The position numbers and the translations under genes were made by a program. DNA of 64,000 nucleotides, taken from the NCBI RefSeq assembly GCF_014773485.1, contig NZ_JACXBP010000007.1, positions 248,001-312,000 of the forward strand, given 5' to 3'. This DNA is from Erwinia aphidicola (GTDB lineage: Bacteria > Pseudomonadota > Gammaproteobacteria > Enterobacterales > Enterobacteriaceae). The notes beneath the pieces are model-generated. The model had not been told where the DNA came from, did no database searches, and saw only the letters and a program-made list of their open reading frames with translations. The stretch's first letter is position 1. Each line of letters begins with the position of its first letter. This document shows positions 42,901 through 55,266 of the stretch, one piece after another.

Positions 42901-43485
42901 ATGAGCACACAAGCAGAAGCACGCGATGCGCGCCACCGTCTGCGCCAGGACGAGATTATCACTGCTGCCCGCCGCTGTTTTCGCCAGCATGGTTTTCATG
43001 GCGCCAGCATGGCGCAGCTGGCGCTGGAAGCGCAGCTCAGCGTGGGGCAAATCTATCGCTACTTCACCAATAAAGACGCGATTATTGAAGAGATCATCCG
43101 CCGCATAATCGACTACCGCCTGCAGGAGATGATATCCACCAGCGGCAACATCTACCTGCCCGAGCTGCTGGCGTGGCGCAGGGTACGCAATGAAGAGGAT
43201 GAAGCCCTGATGATCGAGGTTGCCGCCGAAGCCACGCGAAACCCCGGAGTGGCAAAGATGATGGCCGATGCCGACCAGCGTATGTTCACCCAGGCCTGTC
43301 GCAAAGTGGCGGATGAACATCCTGAGTTCAGCCCTGAGCGGGTTCGCGCCTCGGTCGAGATCCTCGCCGTCATGGTGGAAGGCACCTCTTACCGCCGCAT
43401 CACGCCGCAGAAAGCGTCAGCAGAACGTCTCTATACCCTTTATCAGCAAATTAACGACCTTCTTTTCAGATCAGAGGAATCATGA
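42901..43485 (+). CDS. TetR/AcrR-family repressor
   Basis: A 194-residue regulator. The N-terminal helix-turn-helix (about residues 12-62) reads RQDEIITAARRCFRQHGFHGASMAQLALEAQLSVGQIYRYFTNKDAIIEEII, the classic TetR form. The C-terminal ligand domain contains EVAAEATRNPGVAKMM, as in AcrR/RutR-type proteins. ATG 42901 follows GGAGAG by 6 nt; an open frame 50 codons upstream is not TetR-like. It overlaps the efflux gene by 4 nt, so it likely controls that gene from the shared promoter. The inducer is unknown. Confidence 0.88.
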   Translation: MSTQAEARDARHRLRQDEIITAARRCFRQHGFHGASMAQLALEAQLSVGQIYRYFTNKDAIIEEIIRRIIDYRLQEMISTSGNIYLPELLAWRRVRNEEDEALMIEVAAEATRNPGVAKMMADADQRMFTQACRKVADEHPEFSPERVRASVEILAVMVEGTSYRRITPQKASAERLYTLYQQINDLLFRSEES

Positions 43486-44672
43486 CACCTGCTCATCCCA
43501 AACGTCTTGGCTATGCCATCACGCTCGGCCTGCTGGCGGCTCTTGGCCCGCTTTGCATCGATCTCTACCTGCCCGCGCTGCCGGAACTGGCTAAAGACCT
43601 GCACACGCCGACCGCAACGGCACAGCTGAGCCTGACCGCCGGGCTGCTCGGCCTTGGCTTAGGCCAGCTGTTTTTCGGCCCGCTAAGCGATAAATATGGC
43701 CGTATTCGCCCGCTGCTGCTGTCGCTGGTGCTGCTGCTGGTGGCCTCCATCGGCTGTGCGCTGGCGCAGGATATCCATCAGCTGCTGCTGGCGCGGCTAT
43801 TTGAGGGGCTGTCCGGGGCTGGCGGTGCGGTGCTGTCGCGCGCCATTGCCCGCGATATGTACAGCGGCCACGAGCTGACCAAATTCTTTGCGCTACTGAT
43901 GCTGGTCAACGGCCTGGCGCCGATTGCTGCGCCAGTGCTGGGCGGCGCGCTGATGGCGTTCCTCGACTGGCGCGGGCTGTTTATGGTGCTGGCGGCGATT
44001 GCCGTGCTGCTGTTTGTGCTGGCACGCCTCAAGCTGCACGAGACCCTGCCCGCTGAGCGGCGCAGCCAGGGCAGTCTGTTCTCTTCCTGGGCGGCTCTCG
44101 GCCAGGTGGTCACTCATCGCCCGTTTATGGGCTTCTGCCTGACGCAGGGCTTTATGATGTCGGGCATGTTCGCCTATATCGGCGCATCGCCGTTCGTCCT
44201 GCAGCAGATCTACCAGCTTTCCCCTCAGGCATTCAGCTTCTGCTTCGCCGCCAATGGGGTCGGCCTGATTATTGCATCACAGGTTAGTGCACGCCTCAGC
44301 CCGCTGTGGGGTGAGTATCGCGTGCTGAAAGGCGGGCTGGTGCTGGCGTTTATCTCTTCCGGCAGCCTGCTGGTGGCGGGGCTAAGCAGCGCGAGCCTGC
44401 CGCTGGTACTGGTGGCGCTGTTCTTTAGCGTGGCCAGCAACGGCGTGATCTCCGTCACCGCGGCCTCGCTGGCGATGCAGAGCCAGGGGCACCGTGCAGG
44501 CAGCGCTTCGGCCGTGATTGGCGTCACCATGTTTACCCTGGGCGGCATTAGCGTCCCGGTTACCGGTATCGGTGGCACCTCGGTACTGACCATGAGCGCC
44601 ACCATCTTTGGCTGTTATATGCTGGCGATTCTGATGTTCAATCTGCTGGCACAGAAAGCGAAAACAGCCTGA
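43482..44672 (+). CDS. Bcr/CflA-family MFS multidrug efflux transporter
   Basis: A 396-residue 12-helix drug/H+ antiporter of the Bcr/CflA group. Loop 2-3 motif GQLFFGPLSDKYGRIRPLL is the MFS motif A, and LGPLCIDLYLPALPELAKDL and ARLFEGLSGAGGAVLSRAIARDMYSG are Bcr/CflA signatures. Its start overlaps the tetR stop (ATGA), so both come from one message. Substrate not predictable. The pair is inserted between osmE and nadE relative to E. coli. Confidence 0.9.
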   Translation: MTPAHPKRLGYAITLGLLAALGPLCIDLYLPALPELAKDLHTPTATAQLSLTAGLLGLGLGQLFFGPLSDKYGRIRPLLLSLVLLLVASIGCALAQDIHQLLLARLFEGLSGAGGAVLSRAIARDMYSGHELTKFFALLMLVNGLAPIAAPVLGGALMAFLDWRGLFMVLAAIAVLLFVLARLKLHETLPAERRSQGSLFSSWAALGQVVTHRPFMGFCLTQGFMMSGMFAYIGASPFVLQQIYQLSPQAFSFCFAANGVGLIIASQVSARLSPLWGEYRVLKGGLVLAFISSGSLLVAGLSSASLPLVLVALFFSVASNGVISVTAASLAMQSQGHRAGSASAVIGVTMFTLGGISVPVTGIGGTSVLTMSATIFGCYMLAILMFNLLAQKAKTA

Positions 44673-44796
44673 CCCAATCAGACCCGGTGCAGAGAGTAAC
44701 GTATTGATTGTTGTGGTTTCGCGCCGGGCACGTTAGCTTAAACAGATAAATTGCACACGGTCGCCGCCAGTCGGCGCTGAAAATGAGGAGAGGTAA

Positions 44797-45624
44797 ATGG
44801 CTCTGCAACAGGACATTATCGCGGCGCTGGGCGTCAAGCCCACTATTGATGCTCAGGCAGAAATTCGCACCAGCGTTGAATTTCTTAAATCCTATCTGAA
44901 AACGTATCCGTTCCTGAAGTCGTTGGTGCTGGGCATCAGCGGCGGTCAGGACTCTACCCTGACGGGTAAACTGTGCCAGATCGCCATTAACGAACTGCGC
45001 GCTGAAACTGGCGACAGCAGCTACCAGTTTATCGCGGTGCGCCTGCCGCACGGCGTACAGGCCGATGAGCAGGACTGCCAGGACGCCATTGCGTTTATTC
45101 AGCCGGATCGCGTGCTGACGGTGAACATCAAGGCTGCGGTGCAGGCCAGCGAGCAGGCGCTGCGCGATGCCGGAATTACGCTTTCCGATTTTATTCGCGG
45201 CAACGATAAAGCGCGCGAGCGCATGAAAACCCAGTACAACATTGCCGGTATGACTTCCGGGGTGGTGGTCGGCACCGACCACGCGGCGGAAGCCGTCACC
45301 GGGTTCTTTACCAAATACGGCGATGGCGGCACCGATATCAACCCGATCTTCCGCCTGCATAAAGGTCAGGGTAAGCAGCTGCTGAAAGCGCTGGGCTGCC
45401 CGGAGCACCTCTATCTGAAGCACCCCACCGCCGACCTTGAAGACGATCGTCCGGGCCTGCAGGATGAAGTGGCGCTGGGCGTGACCTATGAGATGATCGA
45501 CCGCTATCTGGAAGGGCAAACCATCGACCCGGCGGCAGCGAAAACCATTGAGAACTGGTATCTGAAAACCGAACACAAACGCCGCCCGCCGATTACGGTG
45601 TTTGACGATTTCTGGAAACGTTAA
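44797..45624 (+). CDS. nadE: NadE, NH3-dependent NAD synthetase
   Basis: Final step of NAD synthesis: deamido-NAD, ammonia and ATP to NAD. The 275 residues match E. coli. The PP-loop ATP site is [17 protein letters not shown] near residues 45-60. [33 protein letters not shown] and [17 protein letters not shown] are active-site segments. No glutaminase domain is present, so it uses free ammonia. GAGGAGAGG lies upstream of ATG. Confidence 0.97.
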   Translation: MALQQDIIAALGVKPTIDAQAEIRTSVEFLKSYLKTYPFLKSLVLGISGGQDSTLTGKLCQIAINELRAETGDSSYQFIAVRLPHGVQADEQDCQDAIAFIQPDRVLTVNIKAAVQASEQALRDAGITLSDFIRGNDKARERMKTQYNIAGMTSGVVVGTDHAAEAVTGFFTKYGDGGTDINPIFRLHKGQGKQLLKALGCPEHLYLKHPTADLEDDRPGLQDEVALGVTYEMIDRYLEGQTIDPAAAKTIENWYLKTEHKRRPPITVFDDFWKR

Positions 45625-45673
45625 CCCCTTCGGCCCTTTTCACCGGTTATTCCTTACGCGAAAACTCCTGCTA

Positions 45674-45693
45674 TACTGTGCGCATACACAGTA
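45674..45693 (+). promoter_or_regulatory. LexA (SOS) box of cho
   Basis: TACTG-TGCGCATACA-CAGTA is a near-ideal SOS box (CTG-N10-CAG with TA flanks), 15 nt before the cho start. E. coli cho is LexA-repressed. Confidence 0.92.
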
Positions 45694-45707
45694 TGCCGGA
45701 GTTTTTA

Positions 45708-46577
45708 GTGGTCAGAAGAATAGCCAGTCATCGCCTTGAGTTTGAACCCGCCGCGATCTACCAATATCCGGAACAGCTGCGTCCGTGGCTCGAGTCCCTG
45801 CCCTCCCTGCCCGGCGTCTATATTTTTCATGGTGAAAGCGAAACCCTGCCGCTGTATATCGGTAAAAGCGTCAATATCCGCAGCCGGGTGCTGTCGCATC
45901 TGCGCACGCCGGATGAAGCACGCATGCTGCGCCAGGCCACGCGCATCAGTTTTATCCCTACCGCCGGTGAGCTGGGCGCGCTGCTGCTGGAAGCCCAGAT
46001 GATCAAACTGCAGCAGCCGCTGTTCAATAAACGCCTGCGCAAAAACCGCCAGCTGTGCGCGCTGCAGATCCGCGCCGGGCGCCCGCAGGTGGTGTATGCC
46101 AAAGAGGTCGACTTCTCGCACACCCCGGATCTGTTCGGCCTGTATGCCAGCCGCCGCGCCGCGCTGGACACCCTGCAAAAAATTGCCGACGAGCAGCGGC
46201 TCTGCTACGGCCTGCTGGGGCTGGAAACGCTGACTAAAGGTCGCGCCTGCTTCCGCTACAGCCTGAAACGCTGCGCCGGAGCCTGCTGTGGGGAAGAGTC
46301 ACTGGAGGCGCACCAGCAGCGCCTGCTGGCGGCGCTGGACGCCGTGCGCCTGCAGTGCTGGCCATGGCCGGGTGCCGTCGCCGTGGTGGAAAAAGGCGTC
46401 AGCCAGCAGCAGATACATGTGATCAATAACTGGCTCTACCTCGGTTCAGTCAGCGATCTGGCGGATGCCGCCGCCCTGTGCACCACCCCGCCCGGTTTTG
46501 ACAGCGACGGTTATAAGATCCTCTGCAAGCCGCTGCTGAAAGGCAGCCTGCCGATCATCCCTCTGCCCGGCGCCTGA
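45708..46577 (+). CDS. cho: Cho, UvrC-like excision endonuclease
   Basis: Makes the 3' incision at DNA lesions with UvrAB, extending UvrC repair. The 289 residues contain only the GIY-YIG nuclease half: GVYIFHGESETLPLYIGKSVNIRSRVLSHL near residues 35-65, then a Cys-rich stretch GRACFRYSLKRCAGACCGEESLE. The start is GTG 45708 (VVRRIASHRLEFEP), with GGAG 7 nt upstream and the E. coli N-terminus; upstream in-frame codons lie within the LexA box. Confidence 0.93.
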   Translation: MVRRIASHRLEFEPAAIYQYPEQLRPWLESLPSLPGVYIFHGESETLPLYIGKSVNIRSRVLSHLRTPDEARMLRQATRISFIPTAGELGALLLEAQMIKLQQPLFNKRLRKNRQLCALQIRAGRPQVVYAKEVDFSHTPDLFGLYASRRAALDTLQKIADEQRLCYGLLGLETLTKGRACFRYSLKRCAGACCGEESLEAHQQRLLAALDAVRLQCWPWPGAVAVVEKGVSQQQIHVINNWLYLGSVSDLADAAALCTTPPGFDSDGYKILCKPLLKGSLPIIPLPGA

Positions 46578-46587
46578 ACAAAACAAA

Positions 46588-46638
46588 ACCGCCGACGGTG
46601 ACCACGGCCATTCAGGCGGTGTGGGCAACGTCGGCGGT
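46588..46638. repeat. Long imperfect hairpin between cho and spy
   Basis: ACCGCCGACG and CGTCGGCGGT are perfect 10-base arms around a 31-base centre that itself contains GCC/GGC pairs. It sits between the convergent cho and spy stops. No U-run follows the arms on either strand, so a simple terminator is not assured. Confidence 0.6.
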
Positions 46639-46706
46639 CTCAGATTTGTGCAGCCTGCTCGGGTCGAAGGGGGAAGGCATCCCTCCCCACTTCGAAACTA
46701 GCGGAT

Positions 46707-47195
46707 TTAATCTTCTGCAGGCGCCATTTTACCTTCATGCTGCGGCTTTTCAGTCAGACGTTTCTCAAAGTTCTGATTAAACTGTTTTTTCTGTTCAGGG
46801 GTCAGCACGTTATACAGCTTGTTTTGCGTCTCCAGCATCGACATTGCCCGCGCTTTGCCGTTGGCAGACATCTGTTCAGCCTGCGCTTCTGCCTTCGCCT
46901 TGTCGAAGCTGTCGGAGGCAATAATGTTATGTACCGCACGGCGCTCTTCCAGCGACGGGCGCTTCATCTCTTTATGGGACTCTTTCATGATGGTGCGCAT
47001 CTGTTGTTTCTGCGCGTCCGTCAGATTCAGTCCTTTAAACATCTCGTGCATTCCACCGTGACGCGGTGGCTTATGCATCATCGGCTTGTCGGCGCCCGCC
47101 GGCGGTGGCGTCAGAGTATCAGCGGCTGCATGAACGATATTTGCAGCACCCAGAGCCAGTGAAGCGGCAACAAAAACAGAGGTTAATTTACGCAT
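46707..47195 (-). CDS. spy: Spy, periplasmic ATP-independent chaperone
   Basis: A cradle-shaped chaperone that protects periplasmic proteins from unfolding; Cpx- and Bae-regulated in E. coli. The 162-residue precursor has a signal peptide ending near VHAAA and two LTxxQ motifs, NLTDAQKQQMR and LTPEQKKQFN, which define the Spy/CpxP family. EERRAVHNIIASDSFDKAKAEAQ is close to E. coli. Upstream GTAAAGCCCTGAAAG on the other strand is only a weak CpxR-like match. Confidence 0.95.
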   Translation of the reverse strand: MRKLTSVFVAASLALGAANIVHAAADTLTPPPAGADKPMMHKPPRHGGMHEMFKGLNLTDAQKQQMRTIMKESHKEMKRPSLEERRAVHNIIASDSFDKAKAEAQAEQMSANGKARAMSMLETQNKLYNVLTPEQKKQFNQNFEKRLTEKPQHEGKMAPAED

Positions 47196-47506
47196 AATAT
47201 AGTCCTTACTTTTCAGTTCAATGACGACGCGATTGTCGTGATGTCGGAAGCAAGTTTACGGCGCTGAACGTCAAGTAGTCAGAGCGTCAGTAAAGCCCTG
47301 AAAGCATAAAAGACAATTTGACGCCAATCATGAAGAGAATGCGAAGATTATGGTGAGGAATTGCAAAAGAATATGAATTTGCACAGGTTTATGCAGAAAT
47401 TATGGAGGAGTGTAATCTGTGCGGCAGGATAGCGGAAGGAAAAGTTAACGCATTAACGGCCTGGCTACTGCATGACTGAGCCGCCACGGGGCGGCTCATT
47501 TTCAGG
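47196..47506. other. spy-astE spacer with ast terminator-like stem
   Basis: This 311-base gap holds the spy promoter region (47196-47330) and A/G-rich sequence without a gene. TGAGCCGCC-ACGG-GGCGGCTCA (47477-47498) is a strong 9-bp stem just past astE. It has T-rich sequence on the plus side only, so termination of the ast message relies on the stem. Confidence 0.55.
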
Positions 47507-48508
47507 TTACGGCGTGGAGCCGAGCGCCTCATTATGCGCATTATCTTCGACCAGCATCAGCCCGGCACGCAGGCCGACCGCGACGTTGGGATTAGGGAAC
47601 AGCACGTACTCCCGCGCCTGCTGGACAAAATAACGCTTCTCGCCATCTTCTGCCAGCAGCGTGCCCTGCGGGAAAACGGTGAAGTTCAGCGTGTCGTCGT
47701 TCATATGCAGCACAAAGCTATCCGACAAACGGGTGATCTGCTGAGAGACCCGATAGCGGCGCGGCGCCTCAGCGACGGCAGGCGGTTCCCCCCCGCAAAT
47801 CAGCGCGATCAGCGCCTGCCGGGCCGCGCTGAACTGGCTGAGATCGTTCTGCCCAAACGGCAGTGCTTTACCCAGTTCCAGCGTACAGCTGGCAGCCTGA
47901 AAATGCTGGCTGCTATAGTGGGTAAATGTGCCACCCGGTGCGCGGTGGAACACCAGCGCCTCCAGCCCGGCAACGCCCAGCCACGCCATAAAATCTTCCG
48001 GCCACGGCGTGTCGCGCAGCGGCAGCACGCCAAAGCGCGTATGCCATGAGCCGCGGATCGCGGTGTGCATATCAATATGCCAGCGCACCTCTTCGTACTC
48101 GCCGGCCTGCCAGAAGTTCTCCATCGCCTGCTCCAGCCGCCAGGCGCGGCGCGCTTCCGGACAGTCTTCATACTGCTGCCAGCGGCCGCCAAACATGCGG
48201 TTCATATCGCCGTGCAGATAGCGCTTATTACGCCTCAGCGCTGCCGGGTTGCCATAAATCACCAGCAGCCGCGTCTGCAGCGGCCGCTCGCCGCGCAGCA
48301 GAGAGTCCAGCAGCGGCTCAACAATTTCTACCGGGGCCGTCTCGTTGCCGTGGATCCCGGCAGAGACCACCAGCGCCATGGTCGCCGGTTGGGTCGGGGT
48401 CAGTTCAACGATCCCCTCATCGATCCAGCGCCAGATGAGATGCTCATTACGCCCCTCAGGCGCGGAGGGGGTTTGCCCGTTTAGCGTGGTGGTGAGGAAG
48501 TCCTGCAT
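47507..48508 (-). CDS. astE: AstE, succinylglutamate desuccinylase
   Basis: Last step of the arginine succinyltransferase pathway: succinylglutamate to succinate and glutamate. A 333-residue M14-fold zinc hydrolase: [22 protein letters not shown] supplies His and Glu ligands near residues 53-56, and [18 protein letters not shown] the third His. [15 protein letters not shown] is the family motif. It is the last gene of astCADBE, 73 nt after astB. Confidence 0.94.
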   Translation of the reverse strand: MQDFLTTTLNGQTPSAPEGRNEHLIWRWIDEGIVELTPTQPATMALVVSAGIHGNETAPVEIVEPLLDSLLRGERPLQTRLLVIYGNPAALRRNKRYLHGDMNRMFGGRWQQYEDCPEARRAWRLEQAMENFWQAGEYEEVRWHIDMHTAIRGSWHTRFGVLPLRDTPWPEDFMAWLGVAGLEALVFHRAPGGTFTHYSSQHFQAASCTLELGKALPFGQNDLSQFSAARQALIALICGGEPPAVAEAPRRYRVSQQITRLSDSFVLHMNDDTLNFTVFPQGTLLAEDGEKRYFVQQAREYVLFPNPNVAVGLRAGLMLVEDNAHNEALGSTP

Positions 48509-48581
48509 TGATACTCCTTAGAATCAATCGCCGTTCAGCCATGACAGGCCGGAGCTGATCTCCGGCCCTGCGATCATCGCG

Positions 48582-52403
<3,822 letters not shown>

Positions 52404-52407
<4 letters not shown>

Positions 52408-53624
52408 AGGCCGGCTCCTTCAGTGAGCGTACGGCAGGCACGTTCAAAGCGGGCCAGCCCTTCGGTCACTTCCTCGCGGGTGATAATCAGCGACGGCGCG
52501 AAGCGCACCACGTTGGCCCCGGCAATCAGCACCATCAGCCCTTCGCTGGCCGCTGCCTGATTGATCTGTTTGGCTTTACCCTGGAAATCCTGATTCAGCA
52601 CGCAGCCGATCAGCAGGCCGAGGCCGCGAATTTCGCTAAACAGCTGCAAACGCTGGTTGATCTGGTTGAGACCGTCGACAAACCACTGATGACGCTCCAT
52701 CACGCCCGCCATCACTTCCGGGCGATTGATCAGCTCCATCACTTTTCCACCCACCGCCCCTGCCAGCGGATTGCCGCCGTAGGTAGTGCCGTGGCTGCCA
52801 ACGTTGAGGTGCGCCGCCAGCGTTTCGGTGGTCAGCATCGCACCAATCGGGAAGCCGCCGCCCAGCGCTTTCGCGGTGGTCAGCACGTCCGGCGTTACCC
52901 CGTAGTGCATGTAGGCATACAGCGAACCAGTGCGGCCCACCCCGCTCTGCACTTCGTCAAAAATCAGCAGCGCGCCGTGCTGGTCGCACAGCTCACGCAG
53001 GCCACGCAGGAATGCCGGCTGCGCCGGAACCACACCTCCTTCGCCCTGGATCGGTTCAACGATCACCGCACAGGTGCAGTCGTTAATCAGCGCGGCAGCG
53101 GAGGCGAGGTCGTTATACACCGCGTGCTGAATACCACCGGGCAGCGGCGCAAAATCTTTCGAGTAGGCGGGCTGCCCACCGGCAGAAACGGTGAACAGCG
53201 TGCGTCCGTGAAACGCGTTGTTAAACGCCACGATGCCATTTTTATCTTCAGCACCATTATCATGGGCCACTTTACGCGCCAGCTTCAGCGCTGCTTCGTT
53301 GGCTTCCGCACCGGAGTTACAGAAAAACGCCCGGTCGGCAAAGGTGGCATCCACCAGCTGCTTCGCCAGGCGCAGGATAGGCTCATTGGTATAACCGTTG
53401 CCGGTGTGCCACAGCAGTGCGGCCTGCTGCTGCAGCGCCAGCTGCAGGTCCGGGTGGGCATGGCCCAGGGCATTAACCGCAATGCCACCGGCAAAGTCGA
53501 TATACGACTTGCCCTCCTGATCCCATAAGGTCGACCCTTCAGCCCTGACCGGCACAAAGCTGGCAGGTGCGTAGGTAGGAACAATCCATTGATCAAAGTT
53601 TTGACGGGTGACTGACGGTTGCAT
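52404..53624 (-). CDS. astC: AstC, succinylornithine transaminase
   Basis: PLP-dependent transaminase converting succinylornithine to the semialdehyde; can also act on acetylornithine. The 406 residues have [33 protein letters not shown] and the PLP Lys in [19 protein letters not shown] 53624 ([20 protein letters not shown]) follows GAGG by 5 nt and matches E. coli; an ATG at 53642, six codons upstream, is an alternative with AGGGG before it. First gene of astCADBE. Confidence 0.95.
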
Positions 53625-53720
53625 AGCGGCCTCGTATTTCATTATCCCCTGCTTGCGTGCAGGGTGAATTAAAAGTTTAAAAAATGTTAATGAGATGATT
53701 CATTGCAGCTCTACTGTAGA

Positions 53721-53738
53721 TTGCACGCTGCGTGCCAG
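53721..53738 (-). promoter_or_regulatory. Sigma-54 promoter of the ast operon
   Basis: Minus strand CTGGCACG-CAGC-GTGCAA departs from the sigma-54 consensus TGGCACG-N4-TTGC at one base (G for T), with the invariant GG and GC in correct spacing. It predicts a start near 53710, about 86 nt before astC. E. coli astC is a sigma-54/NtrC nitrogen-limitation operon. Confidence 0.8.
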
Positions 53739-53750
53739 CTAGCGGTAAAA

Positions 53751-53882
53751 ATGCATAAACCATTTTGAACAACCATATATCAATCACTTACGTCAAGTCG
53801 CTATTCACACTTAATGCATAAAAAGTGAATAAGATTCCGATCCGCCCGGCTTAACCGCACAATAAAAAGCAGAATTATGCAT
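53751..53882 (-). promoter_or_regulatory. Three evenly spaced ATGCAT elements with an ArgR-like site
   Basis: ATGCAT occurs at 53751-53756, 53814-53819 and 53877-53882, exactly 63 bp apart each time, on one face of the helix at about 10.5 bp per turn. The middle copy lies in AATGCATAAAAAGTGAAT, similar to ArgR half-sites, and inside an inverted repeat TATTCAC (53802-53808) / GTGAATA (53825-53831). E. coli astC needs ArgR as coactivator. Confidence 0.45.
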
Positions 53883-53945
53883 TGCTAAAATAAAATATCG
53901 ATTATGTGATCAAAGCCAGAATTAGGTTTTAAAAGAGGCAGTTAG

Positions 53946-53979
53946 CGCACCAAAATGAACCAGTTGCACCAAAAGAGGG
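53946..53979 (-). promoter_or_regulatory. Candidate NtrC enhancer sites for ast
   Basis: GCACCAAAATGAACC (53947-53961) and TGCACCAAAAGAGG (53965-53978) each carry the left half of the NtrC site (GCACCA-N3-TGGTGC) with a degraded right half, about two helical turns apart and 210-250 bp upstream of the sigma-54 promoter, a usual enhancer distance. Confidence 0.45.
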
Positions 53980-54006
53980 AGAGTTAAGAAAGGTTAAAAC
54001 TTATCA

Positions 54007-54027
54007 AGGGTGGCAGGCTGCCACCCT
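54007..54027 (-). terminator. Terminator after the small gene downstream of yneE
   Basis: AGGGTGGCAG-G-CTGCCACCCT, a perfect inverted repeat; on the minus strand TTGATAAGTTTT follows. It ends the yneE-small-gene unit 21 nt past the stop. Confidence 0.8.
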
Positions 54028-54048
54028 GAGAAAGGGTCATTTGCCAGC

Positions 54049-54213
54049 TCAGGCCGTCATACGTTCGTTCCATGAGTCTTTGAATACAATGTGTCCGTTG
54101 CAATGCTTCCGGGTAATCATTTCGTAGCGCAGCATGATGGTTTCTAAATGCGTGCCCGTTGCGGCGCCAGGATAGAGATCCGGCGTGATTGAAACGATTT
54201 TGACGTTAACCAT
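54049..54213 (-). CDS. Unrecognised 54-residue protein coupled to yneE
   Basis: A short frame starting MVNVKIVSITPDLYPGAATG and ending KDSWNERMTA, 54 residues, no signal or membrane segment, one Cys, basic stretch RYEMITRKHCNGH. Its ATG overlaps the yneE stop as TAATG, the usual layout of translational coupling, and a strong terminator follows directly, so the frame fits the transcript exactly. I recognise no homologue. That it is translated is inference. Confidence 0.6.
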   Translation of the reverse strand: MVNVKIVSITPDLYPGAATGTHLETIMLRYEMITRKHCNGHIVFKDSWNERMTA

Positions 54214-55121
54214 TACGTCAGGCGATAGTGTTTATCCGGCACCGGGGTATCGGGCAGTTCGGTTTCCAGACTCATCTCGCGCAGGTTGATCTCAATATTG
54301 ATACACATGGCATCCAGCGGCAGATGGTTTTTGGCAAGGCCAAACGGCATCTCCAGCTCCTCTGCCAGCGTGTCCAGCGACAGGAAGGTGTAAGAGATAA
54401 ACACCGACACCAGCGGCGTCATGTAATGCAGGTCCGGCACCAGCGCGAACGGCAGCAGCGTACAGAACAGGTAGACCGTGCGGTGCAGCAGCAGGCCGTA
54501 GGCAAAGGGCACCGGCATGCTCGCCAGCCGCTCGCAGCCGCCCAGCACCTGCGACAGCTGGTTAATATTGCTGTCCATATGCTGGTAGAGAATATCGGAA
54601 ATATTGCCACGACGTCGCTGTTCCGCCAGCCAGTTCGACAGCTGCAGCTCAATAAAGTTAGTCGGCGCGCGGCGCGTTAAGATTTCATCGGCTTCATCAC
54701 CGAGATAGCGGCGCAGGTCCGCATGGGCATCGGTGCGGCGCAGCTGGTGCTTCAGGCTGTAGCAAAATGCCAGCAGCAGCGCCATCACGCGCGGCGCTTC
54801 TGCGGGGGAAATGGCCTGCGCCAGCCGCTGCAGCGTGCGGCAGGCAATCAGTAAGTTGCCCCAGAACATGCGCGCCTCGATAAAGCGACCAAAGCAGACG
54901 CTGTTGCGAAAGCCAAGAAACACCGCAATCGACACCCCGAGCAGGCTGAACGGGGCCAGCGTCAGCTTAATCCCCAGGGTTTCATACCAGTCGAGACAGT
55001 AAATCGCGATGATCGACATCAGCAGATTCAGCGACAGGCGGAACCAGATGCCAGGTAATACCGAACCGTGCCAGGCGAACAGGCGGACAAACCAGTGACT
55101 ATTTGTTGGGCGGATGATCAT
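54213..55121 (-). CDS. yneE: YneE, bestrophin-family membrane channel protein
   Basis: A 302-residue bestrophin (UPF0187) homologue, predicted pentameric ion channel in the inner membrane. MIIRPTNSHWFVRLFAWHGSVLPGIWFRL leads into helices near 23-45 and 46-65. The conserved FLGFRNSVCFGRFIEARMFWGNL follows, with further helices near 210-250 (YLFCTLLPFALVPDLHYMTPLVSVFISYTFLSLDTLAEELEMPF). ATG 55121 matches E. coli; the frame is open 36 codons upstream. No strong ribosome site is seen. Confidence 0.9.
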   Translation of the reverse strand: MIIRPTNSHWFVRLFAWHGSVLPGIWFRLSLNLLMSIIAIYCLDWYETLGIKLTLAPFSLLGVSIAVFLGFRNSVCFGRFIEARMFWGNLLIACRTLQRLAQAISPAEAPRVMALLLAFCYSLKHQLRRTDAHADLRRYLGDEADEILTRRAPTNFIELQLSNWLAEQRRRGNISDILYQHMDSNINQLSQVLGGCERLASMPVPFAYGLLLHRTVYLFCTLLPFALVPDLHYMTPLVSVFISYTFLSLDTLAEELEMPFGLAKNHLPLDAMCINIEINLREMSLETELPDTPVPDKHYRLT

Positions 55122-55266
55122 GATGTGAGGATGAGTGGGATTTTTCGCGATTGTGCGGAAAAATCTCGCGCCTGAGAAGTGATATTTTGTGAGTTTAGTC
55201 ACATATATTTGCTGGCCGCATATTGACAAAAATCACCCTCTCAGCGGCCAGAACATTCCCCTGTTT

